Shown here in pieces: positions 20,083 to 25,814 of a stretch of DNA of 25,814 bases (positions within the stretch are counted from its first letter, which is position 1; each line of letters starts with the position of its first letter). The notes below the pieces were generated by a model. That model searched no databases and was not told the DNA's origin. It was given only the letters and a program-made list of their open reading frames with translations. Origin of the DNA: a virus; IMG/VR virus record IMGVR_UViG_3300027734_000287, positions 1 to 25,814 of that record. The stretch is one strand, 5' to 3'. The translations under genes and the position numbers were made by a program.

Positions 20083-20526
20083 ATGGCACGTCCAATGTAT
20101 GAATCACAAGTTGACCTCACGCACGAAAACAAAATGAAAACTTTTTTAGAAGCCAAGTGGAATTGCACGCTACAAAAGTTACCACTCAAATATCAACTTG
20201 ATTGGTTAGCGATGCGTGGTAAAGATCCTTACGCGTTTATAGAATTCAAACATCGTGAGAAATTATCGTTCAACGCATATCCACGCTATATGATCTCACT
20301 CGACAAGTGGATGAAAGCAAAACAGCTATGCAAGGAAGTAGAGATCCCATTCATTATGGTGATTACATTCACCGAGGGAACTTACTACGGTGTGTTTGTA
20401 AACAATTTGGTAGACGTGACGTATGGCTTCGGTGGTCGTTATGATCGAGGTGATGCACAAGATGTTGAGCCGATGGTGTACTTACCATTAAATATATTTA
20501 AGAAAATTATTTTTGGGAGCGAATGA
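20083..20526 (+). CDS. Putative PD-(D/E)XK-fold protein
   Basis: A 147-residue protein. Asp40, then Glu54-x-Lys56 in AFIEFKHRE, with an upstream Glu23 in a helix, follow the E...D...ExK layout of restriction-endonuclease-like folds. The segment after it (YPRYMISLDKWMKAKQLCKE) fits the helix that follows the core strand in this fold. The rest contains a strand-rich stretch (IPFIMVITFTEGTYYGVF). A nuclease or DNA-binding role is plausible but rests only on this pattern. GGAGG lies upstream of its ATG. Confidence 0.6.
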   Translation: MARPMYESQVDLTHENKMKTFLEAKWNCTLQKLPLKYQLDWLAMRGKDPYAFIEFKHREKLSFNAYPRYMISLDKWMKAKQLCKEVEIPFIMVITFTEGTYYGVFVNNLVDVTYGFGGRYDRGDAQDVEPMVYLPLNIFKKIIFGSE

Positions 20527-20798
20527 TGATTGGTACAAAAGAAAATATTAAGATTGGTGACATCGTTCGAGCTTACGATTTTGCGCCGAGAGAAGGATGC
20601 CCTGATTGTTTTATTGTTGGGAAGGTGACTGACCTCGATGGTCAATTCTTTGTAGCTAAAACTTTAACGCGTGTTTGGAACGGCAAGGTTGATAATCAAG
20701 GTAATGAAAGAAGTCAAGTGCAACATACTTTCCGTGCATTATGCCAAGGTGAAATGGGCTTTGACATAGGCTACGAGCGTGTTACAATACTGTCATGA
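20523..20798 (+). CDS. Hypothetical protein
   Basis: A 91-residue protein starting in an ATGA overlap (a second ATG follows immediately, so 20526 is an alternative). It looks like a small beta-barrel (IKIGDIVRAYDF, CFIVGKVTDLDGQFFVAKT) of the kind seen in many phage accessory proteins. Two Cys lie in GCPDC. No function is assignable. Confidence 0.65.
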   Translation: MMIGTKENIKIGDIVRAYDFAPREGCPDCFIVGKVTDLDGQFFVAKTLTRVWNGKVDNQGNERSQVQHTFRALCQGEMGFDIGYERVTILS

Positions 20799-20974
20799 GT
20801 CAGCATAGATATGTTGGTTTAATCGATGGCGAAAAAATGCGTGGCTTTCATTCACGCGTAGAATTAGAACATTGGTTAAAAGATAAACCCGAAGCAACCT
20901 TTGTTAGGTATTCAGTAAAGCGCGAAAAGAAACCAAAATTAGATTTGAGTGAATACGAACTAGCGCCTTTCTAA
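20795..20974 (+). CDS. Hypothetical 59-residue protein
   Basis: Starts with an ATGA overlap to the preceding gene. It has a strand-like start (HRYVGLIDGEKMRGF), then a charged helix and a basic segment (VKREKKPKLD). It is the last gene of this accessory unit; the iteron-like region begins three bases after its stop. The function is unknown. Confidence 0.6.
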   Translation: MSQHRYVGLIDGEKMRGFHSRVELEHWLKDKPEATFVRYSVKREKKPKLDLSEYELAPF

Positions 20975-20976
20975 TA

Positions 20977-21004
20977 TTGTTTATTGTTATTTGTTTATTG
21001 TTAT
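20977..21004 (+). repeat. Two perfect 14-bp AT-rich tandem repeats
   Basis: TTGTTTATTGTTAT occurs twice in exact tandem (20977-20990, 20991-21004), directly before three iteron-like repeats. An AT-rich direct repeat next to iterons is the layout of a DNA unwinding element in iteron-type replication origins. Confidence 0.85.
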
Positions 21005-21009
21005 TGGTT

Positions 21010-21070
21010 GGTATTACGTCCGTATCAATCATCGTAATACGTCCGTATGTTTTCCGTAGTACGCCCGTAT
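21010..21070 (+). repeat. Three iteron-like repeats, candidate replication origin or operator array
   Basis: Three 16-base direct repeats, GGTATTACGTCCGTAT (21010-21025), CGTAATACGTCCGTAT (21033-21048) and CGTAGTACGCCCGTAT (21055-21070), are spaced 23 and 22 bases start to start, so they lie on one face of the helix. Each contains the dyad TACG-NN-CGTA. The gap between genes here (20975-21164) contains no reading frame that I trust. The same element is found twice within the DUF1376 replication gene. Confidence 0.9.
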
Positions 21071-21125
21071 AAAATTTCCCCGAAAAGAAAATACAAACTA
21101 AAAACAATTTGTACCTACTTATTGT

Positions 21126-21154
21126 TTGACTTATCCCTATTGTCCGTTTACATT
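21126..21154 (+). promoter_or_regulatory. Possible promoter for a near-leaderless terS transcript
   Basis: TTGACT (21126-21131) and TACATT (21149-21154) are separated by 17 bases. The predicted start point (about 21161) is only a few bases before the terS ATG at 21165, and no ribosome binding site precedes that ATG. Confidence 0.4.
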
Positions 21155-21164
21155 CTATTGCATT

Positions 21165-21737
21165 ATGTCAGAGACAGCTATCACAAAGAAGAGAGTCGTA
21201 TCATCTTACGAAGATAAGGATGAAGAGACTCGTGCGTCAAGTAAACAATCTAACAAGGGCTCGACTGTAGGTAACAAGGGTGGAAGACCTACGCTCTATA
21301 GTCTTGAGATTGCTTTGGAGATATGCGATAGGATTGCTGACGGTGAGAGTTTAGTTAAGATTTGTAGCGATGCGAAGATGCCGAAGAAGACTGCGGTGTA
21401 CGAGTGGCTGTTGCGTCACAAAGAGTTCGCGGAGATATATGCGCGCGCGAGAGAAGATCAAGCTGACACATTGGCTGACGAGATTCACGCAATCAGTGAT
21501 GAGCTACCACAACAGATCGTTGATGACAAGGGTAAGACTCGTTATGACTCAGCGTACGTTCAATGGCAAAAGAATAGAGTGGACGCTCGCAAGTGGGTGG
21601 CCGCGAAACTTAAACCTAAGAAGTATTCAGACAGGATCGCACACGTTGGTGACAACGAATCAGACGCGATCAACATCAATGTCAACATCTTTGACGAAAT
21701 GATTAAGAACCTCGAACTAAAGAGACAGGCCAAATGA
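21165..21737 (+). CDS. terS: Terminase small subunit
   Basis: 190 residues from the ATG at 21165. An in-frame ATG at 21126 would lie in the promoter and adds an unlikely N-terminus. The pattern GRPTLYSLEIALEICDRIAD, then ESLVKICSDAKMPKKTAVYE and WLLRHKEFAEIYARAREDQA, is that of the phage terminase small subunit family with an N-terminal helix-turn-helix. It recognises the packaging site and recruits TerL, which is three genes downstream. The first 40 residues are polar and probably disordered. The neighbouring repeats at 21010-21070 could also be part of the packaging recognition region. Confidence 0.85.
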   Translation: MSETAITKKRVVSSYEDKDEETRASSKQSNKGSTVGNKGGRPTLYSLEIALEICDRIADGESLVKICSDAKMPKKTAVYEWLLRHKEFAEIYARAREDQADTLADEIHAISDELPQQIVDDKGKTRYDSAYVQWQKNRVDARKWVAAKLKPKKYSDRIAHVGDNESDAININVNIFDEMIKNLELKRQAK

Positions 21738-21826
21738 CCGACCTTGTAAACGGCTTTTATATATTAGGTGGATTACTTCTTGCAGGGTTCATCTTCTTTA
21801 TTGTTGCTGACTACTTTGATAAATGA
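21734..21826 (+). CDS. 30-residue single-pass membrane microprotein
   Basis: A short frame with ATGA overlaps at both ends (terS stop, and the next gene at 21823). Most of it is one hydrophobic helix (about residues 8-25, FYILGGLLLAGFIFFIVA) with an acidic C-terminus. Its placement between terS and terL with perfect coupling suggests that it is translated. It could be a small holin-like or membrane-active peptide; this is unproven. Confidence 0.5.
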   Translation: MTDLVNGFYILGGLLLAGFIFFIVADYFDK

Positions 21827-22002
21827 GTTTCGAGAAACGTAAGGCTGACGCGTTCCTAACGACCAAGCTTAAACAAGAGATTAAGTCATATGAGCTAGAC
21901 GATGGTCAGCTCGATGAGAAGCAGTACGCAAAGATAAGAAAGCTCGTAGGTTACGAGTTAGATAAATCGACAGGAGAGGTCGTAAAGTTATTTGATGAAT
22001 GA
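21823..22002 (+). CDS. Hypothetical 59-residue protein between terminase genes
   Basis: Starts in an ATGA overlap and ends eight bases inside terL. It is a charged helical protein (FEKRKADAFLTTKLKQEIKS, then a Lys/Glu-rich second half). No family was recognised. Its position between the terminase subunits suggests a packaging-associated or structural small protein, by context only. Confidence 0.6.
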   Translation: MSFEKRKADAFLTTKLKQEIKSYELDDGQLDEKQYAKIRKLVGYELDKSTGEVVKLFDE

Positions 22003-23440
22003 TGTTGTTGATTTACTTAAAGACAAAGAAGTAGAAGCGCAGTTTAAATCGCTACCCATTGCTAAACAGATAGCGATAGCGTGGCGCATGAAGTGGTTAA
22101 CGCAAGCGCACGATCACCAAATACTTCCTCACGGTGATTGGGCGATATGGTTACTATTAGGTGGTCGAGGTGCGGGGAAGACTAGAACGTCTGCTGAGCA
22201 GATAGGATGGTGGGCTTGGGAACAGCCCAACACACGATGGTTAGTATCCGCACCGACATCGATGGACGTACGCGGTACATGTATCGAAGGTGAATCAGGA
22301 TTGCTTAACGTGATACCTGAGATCCTTATTGCAGACTATAACAAGTCATTGCTCGAGATCAAGCTGACGAACGGATCATTGATCAAAGGCATATCAGCGT
22401 CAGAACCTGATCGATTCCGCGGTGGACAGTATCACGGCGCGTGGCTAGATGAGTTGGCGGCGTGGGATTACTTACAAGAAGCATGGGACATGATTCAGTT
22501 CTCAGTGCGGTTAGGTAAAGAGACAAGGATCATTGCATCAACGACACCACGTCCTAAAGACTTGATCGTTGACTTAGTAGGAAGGTCTGATGACGGTAGT
22601 GGTGAAGTCGTTATGACAACCGCGTCAACGTACGCGAACATAGACAACTTAGCACCAAGCTTTCAACAACAGATATTGCAGTACGAAGGAACGAAGCTAG
22701 GTCGACAAGAGATCTATGCCGAACTGATTGACCCTGAAGAGGGTGGCATTGTTAAAAGAGATATGTTTAAGTTATGGGACGCGAAGAAACCATTCCCTAA
22801 GTTTGAATACATCATACAGAGTTACGATTGCGCATACACAGAGAAGACCATCAATGACCCGACAGCGTGCTTAGTCTTCGGCGTGTTCAAACCGATGGAT
22901 GGCCCAATGGCGGTGATGTTGATAGATGCATGGCAAGAACGCATGCAGTACCCTGACCTAAGAAAGAAAGTGCAGGAAGAGTATGAAGTTAGTTATGGTG
23001 CAGATAGCGAGTCTGACACAGGAGAGTTTGTCAAAGGTAAGCGAGTTGATCTCATCCTTGTCGAAGATAAGGCGAGTGGAATCAGTCTCATACAAGATAT
23101 GCAACGGGCGCATCTACCTGTGCGAGCTTACAATCCCGGTAGAGCGGACAAAGTACAGAGACTTTCCATTGTTGCAAACATTATCGCTCATGGACGCGTG
23201 TGGATTCCCGAGTCATCAGTACGACGTGGATATGTTCGTGATTGGGCCGAGGGCTTTGTGTCGCAGATATGTTCGTTTCCTGAAGCTACGCATGATGACT
23301 ATGTGGACGCGTGTACGCAGGCGCTTCGGTATCTAAGAGACGCAGGCATGTTAGAGATTGACCCGAGACCTTACGACGCATCAGAAGATTATGCTGACGC
23401 TTATGAATACAAAGAGAGAGTCAATCCTTACTCCGTGTAA
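21995..23440 (+). CDS. terL: Terminase large subunit (ATPase/nuclease)
   Basis: 481 residues from the ATG at 21995, preferred over the TTG one codon upstream. The ATPase domain has Walker A LLGGRGAGKTRTS (core at residues 56-63), Walker B AWLDELAAWD (Asp152, Glu153) and the coupling motif IIASTTPRP (about 179-187). The C-terminal RNase-H-like nuclease domain starts near residue 270 with SYDCAYTEK (Asp278), continues with LILVEDKASG and ends with HDDYVDACTQAL, supplying the acidic metal ligands. It drives DNA into the procapsid and cuts the concatemer. The portal gene is not in the window, which is unusual for an adjacent gene. Confidence 0.95.
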   Translation: MNDVVDLLKDKEVEAQFKSLPIAKQIAIAWRMKWLTQAHDHQILPHGDWAIWLLLGGRGAGKTRTSAEQIGWWAWEQPNTRWLVSAPTSMDVRGTCIEGESGLLNVIPEILIADYNKSLLEIKLTNGSLIKGISASEPDRFRGGQYHGAWLDELAAWDYLQEAWDMIQFSVRLGKETRIIASTTPRPKDLIVDLVGRSDDGSGEVVMTTASTYANIDNLAPSFQQQILQYEGTKLGRQEIYAELIDPEEGGIVKRDMFKLWDAKKPFPKFEYIIQSYDCAYTEKTINDPTACLVFGVFKPMDGPMAVMLIDAWQERMQYPDLRKKVQEEYEVSYGADSESDTGEFVKGKRVDLILVEDKASGISLIQDMQRAHLPVRAYNPGRADKVQRLSIVANIIAHGRVWIPESSVRRGYVRDWAEGFVSQICSFPEATHDDYVDACTQALRYLRDAGMLEIDPRPYDASEDYADAYEYKERVNPYSV

Positions 23441-23588
23441 GAACATATGTGACCTAGACATTAAGAAGCAAACATGTAAGACATGCAAGCGTACAGAAGA
23501 CGAGATAGCAGGTTGGTTAGATTACACACCAAGCGAACGCAAAGCTGTAATGAAACGCATCAAGGATAGTAATGGGCATAGTAAGTAA
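23403..23588 (+). CDS. DUF1289 small cysteine protein
   Basis: 61 residues from the ATG at 23403, overlapping the terL end by 38 bases; an ATG at 23391 is an alternative. The TPCKNICDLDIKKQTCKTCK motif with four cysteines, followed by RTEDEIAGWLDYTPSERKAV, is the DUF1289 signature. The cysteines probably bind a metal; the family's function is not established. DUF1289 is common as a bacterial gene, so this may be a host-derived acquisition. It overlaps the next, very large gene by 17 bases. Confidence 0.8.
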   Translation: MNTKRESILTPCKNICDLDIKKQTCKTCKRTEDEIAGWLDYTPSERKAVMKRIKDSNGHSK

Positions 23589-25814
23589 AACTGTTAAAGG
23601 TGGTTTAGAAGCTATCGCTAAGAAAGCGCCACGCATGTCCGAAGCTTTAGAAAAGCATGTAGGTAAACGCCTATACATTACGCAAGCCGACAGAACTAAA
23701 CTAGATTACCCAAACAAATTCTTAGGCGGATCAGGTTTCGTTGACTTGTCAGAGATTGACCCCGCATTATATGCAGACAAAGCATGGGCGGTTCAAACAC
23801 CGGGCATTGCTAAGACAATGGTTGGATCAATGGCTCAACATCCCGAAGAAGCTATATGGACAAACCTCCAAGGATCACCTTATCAACATAGATCAAACAG
23901 AGTTGTGTTTGACAAAATTATGGATAGATTCTACAAAGCTGTAGAAGAAGATAAGCTTACTCCCGAACTACACCAAACAATTAATAGACGCCTTGCTAAC
24001 ATCAAAGATCCTAAGACAGGCAAGACATTTTTTCCTGAAGACGTAGACATTTTATCCCCTGAGTTTGATCAACACGCAAACACATTCCATCAACGCGCAT
24101 TCATTGCTGACGTACTTGGTGGTAAAGGTGTAGGCGGTAAGAAGGGATCAATCATTCCTTATGAAGACATCATGAGAGAGACAACAGATCCGCTTGTACT
24201 AGAAGCTAAGACGGGTGACATAGGTAACAGACTATTCTCGTTGTCAGGTAACATCGAATACCGTCCTGAGTTACATCCCGCTTTCCATACATCGTTAGGT
24301 GGTCGCAAAGAATCAGACGCATTCAAAGCCGCGCCACAAGAAATTGTGCTTAAAGATTATTACAAAGAATTTCAGCAAAAACTTGCAGACAAAAACCAAC
24401 CTATTCGTCTTCCAACATACTATGACCTAACACGAGGCTATGCTCCTAACGTAAAGATCACAGACGAGATGATAGAGAACCTTAACAAAGAAGGTTACGC
24501 AGGCGGTGGCTTCTTAAAGCTTGGCAAGAAGATAGGAGAGAAAGCCGCTGAAACAGTTGCAAAGAAAGCTATGAAAGAATTACCCGAAGCAAGCGCGTCA
24601 GGTAAGACACCAATCGCTACAACAGTAGGAACATATAGAAAAGCTTCACCAATCCTACTAGAAGACATTAAAGACGTAAACGCACCTATCCTTGACTACG
24701 GTGCAGGTATGGGATTGGGCGCAGAAGAGTTACGCAAGACGTTCCCTAACGTAAAAACATTAGAGCCCTTCTATGAAGGTAAGTTTGATTTTACAGACCC
24801 ATCCAAAGTTCCGTCAGGTGAATTTAAAGGCCTTACAAACTTTAGCGTTCTTAACGCTGTGACACCTGAAGTCAGAGATTCTATTGTAGAGAACATCGGA
24901 CGCGTAATGGACAGAGGTGGCGTAGGTTTAATTACTGCACGCTCACCGTCAGCTGTTATGTCAACCAAAGGTAAGTTAGCTGACGAACCAAACGCAATGA
25001 TCACGCAAAAGGGTACATACCAAAAAGGATTTGATACTGACGAACTCCGTGAATATATTAAATACATTCTAGGTTCTGACTTTGAACTTGAACCACTAAA
25101 AGGATTAAGTGGTACATCCGTCAAGGTTAAAAAGAAAGCAGATGGGGGAACAATTACTACACCTGAGATTGAAGTTAAACCCGAATACGAAACACTAAAA
25201 GAAATTCCTCGCGGAAAAATATCAGGCAAGATTGCTGACATATTAAAACCTGCATCAGAGTTCCTAGGTAAGTATGAAGTGCTTCCACAAATACCTCTTA
25301 TTGGTGGTACAAGCGTAGCTGAACTTACGGGCGTAGAAGGATTACAAACGTTAGCTGACGACATGAGCCGCGGATACAGACCTATCCGTAACTTAGAGCG
25401 TGGCAAACTGCAAACATCATTCTTTGATCCACGATTAACAGATGCAGCTGATTTAGCAACAACCGCACTCGGCGGTGTAGGTTTAGCAAAGAACTTAGGT
25501 AAGACAGCTATCAAAGAAGGTATGAGACAAATACAAACAGGTGAAGGCATGCTAGGTCGCAACGTAATGAACCCACGCATGAACATTATTAAAGACCCAG
25601 GCGGTATGTTAGTTGGCGGTGAGAAAGCTTTAGATGATGAGTTAATTAGTATAAAAAGAACTGAAAATAATTTTCCTCATGCCCACCAATACTTTGTACC
25701 TGAAGGTGACAGAGCAGCCCTTAAAGATCCTAACGCAGTTGCATTAAATGCATGGATTGATACAAAGGTTAAAAAGTACATTCGCAATCAAGCAGGATCA
25801 AAAGATGACCCAAT
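23572..25814 (+). CDS. Large polyvalent-type protein with embedded methyltransferase domain, 3'-truncated
   Basis: The frame from the ATG at 23572 stays open to the window edge, giving more than 747 residues. The N-terminal 300 residues have no recognised fold; they contain the segments RLYITQADRTKLDYP and RLPTYYDLTRGYAPN. A YAGGGFLKLGKK tag follows near residue 313. Residues of about 345-525 look like a SAM-dependent methyltransferase (ILDYGAGMGLGAEELRK near 373-389, then FSVLNAVTPEVRD and GGVGLITARSP). A KADGG tag lies just after it. The architecture fits the large polyvalent proteins that phages are thought to carry in the virion and inject. It follows terL, where the portal would normally be. 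Substrate and role are unknown. Confidence 0.72.
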   Translation, partial: MGIVSKTVKGGLEAIAKKAPRMSEALEKHVGKRLYITQADRTKLDYPNKFLGGSGFVDLSEIDPALYADKAWAVQTPGIAKTMVGSMAQHPEEAIWTNLQGSPYQHRSNRVVFDKIMDRFYKAVEEDKLTPELHQTINRRLANIKDPKTGKTFFPEDVDILSPEFDQHANTFHQRAFIADVLGGKGVGGKKGSIIPYEDIMRETTDPLVLEAKTGDIGNRLFSLSGNIEYRPELHPAFHTSLGGRKESDAFKAAPQEIVLKDYYKEFQQKLADKNQPIRLPTYYDLTRGYAPNVKITDEMIENLNKEGYAGGGFLKLGKKIGEKAAETVAKKAMKELPEASASGKTPIATTVGTYRKASPILLEDIKDVNAPILDYGAGMGLGAEELRKTFPNVKTLEPFYEGKFDFTDPSKVPSGEFKGLTNFSVLNAVTPEVRDSIVENIGRVMDRGGVGLITARSPSAVMSTKGKLADEPNAMITQKGTYQKGFDTDELREYIKYILGSDFELEPLKGLSGTSVKVKKKADGGTITTPEIEVKPEYETLKEIPRGKISGKIADILKPASEFLGKYEVLPQIPLIGGTSVAELTGVEGLQTLADDMSRGYRPIRNLERGKLQTSFFDPRLTDAADLATTALGGVGLAKNLGKTAIKEGMRQIQTGEGMLGRNVMNPRMNIIKDPGGMLVGGEKALDDELISIKRTENNFPHAHQYFVPEGDRAALKDPNAVALNAWIDTKVKKYIRNQAGSKDDP

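Noticed and set aside
21010-21070. Repeats considered as a short CRISPR array
   Set aside because: Units are 16 bases with 6-7 base spacers, far too short for CRISPR repeats and spacers, and no cas genes are present.
21055-21107. Minus-strand 67-codon frame across the iteron-like region (20904-21107)
   Set aside because: It runs through the tandem repeats and into the end of the 59-residue gene on the other strand; no ribosome binding site or domain.
24771-25586. 271-codon open frame on the minus strand
   Set aside because: It lies wholly antisense to the giant protein gene, which has an uninterrupted frame with a methyltransferase motif. The minus-strand product is Ser/Pro-rich with no recognisable domain, as expected of a shadow frame.
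1-25814. tRNA genes, integrase, attachment sites, insertion sequences
   Set aside because: None was recognised on reading both strands. A lysogenic lifestyle therefore has no support in this window, but the rest of the genome is not visible.

Overview
The window is a near-saturated piece of a tailed double-stranded DNA phage genome, most likely podovirus-like, from an AT-rich aquatic-type bacterium. This rests on packaging genes (terS, terL), a string of virion/ejection-type proteins including one with a lytic transglycosylase domain, a phage replication/recombination module, an endolysin and many small overlapping genes. No integrase, tRNA, CRISPR array or insertion sequence was seen. Portal, major capsid and tail genes are absent and presumably lie beyond the window edges. 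The late genes at the right end (terS onward) probably run, on the circular or concatemeric map, towards the virion genes at the left end.

Layout. (1) 3-5558, plus strand: four tightly packed virion genes. The first is cut by the window edge and the fourth carries an SLT lytic transglycosylase domain. (2) 5555-9781, minus strand: a leftward operon read from a promoter near 9817-9846. It encodes a small membrane protein, an unknown, a DUF669-like ssDNA-binding protein, a zinc-finger/HNH/DUF3310 fusion, a PD-(D/E)XK nuclease, a SleB-type cell-wall hydrolase, several small unknowns and a SprT-like metalloprotein. (3) 9897-14452, plus strand: a rightward operon opening with a YdaS/Cro-like HTH protein, then a DUF1376 replication protein, a DnaB-type helicase, RusA, small membrane proteins and a Ref-like HNH nuclease. 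(4) 14525-20974: an accessory region of small genes split into units, with its own promoters and terminators. It holds a C5-cytosine methyltransferase, a CmoA-like methyltransferase, a PqqA-like peptide gene, an ArdC-type antirestriction protein and many unknowns. (5) 20977-21070: a non-coding iteron-like repeat region. (6) 21165-25814: terS, two small genes, terL, a DUF1289 protein and the start of a very large multidomain protein with an embedded methyltransferase domain, cut by the right edge.

The most striking item is a 23-codon gene at 17272-17343 that matches the pyrroloquinoline quinone precursor peptide PqqA in length, in the crosslinked Glu15/Tyr19 and in most conserved residues. It has a clear ribosome binding site and its own rho-independent terminator. 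PQQ is the cofactor of methanol dehydrogenases, so a methylotrophic host (for example Methylophilaceae of the OM43/LD28/Methylopumilus type) is a reasonable inference, but it is not proven by the sequence.

Other structure the genes do not explain: the same AT-rich-plus-iteron sequence occurs inside the replication-protein gene and, in opposite orientation, at 20984-21048; four transcription units start with small 5'-terminal hairpins whose stem sequences differ while the architecture is conserved; the two main divergent promoters share one palindromic -35 hexamer; an 18-bp element is repeated upstream of two accessory promoters; and KKGG / (A)xGG tags recur in the virion proteins.
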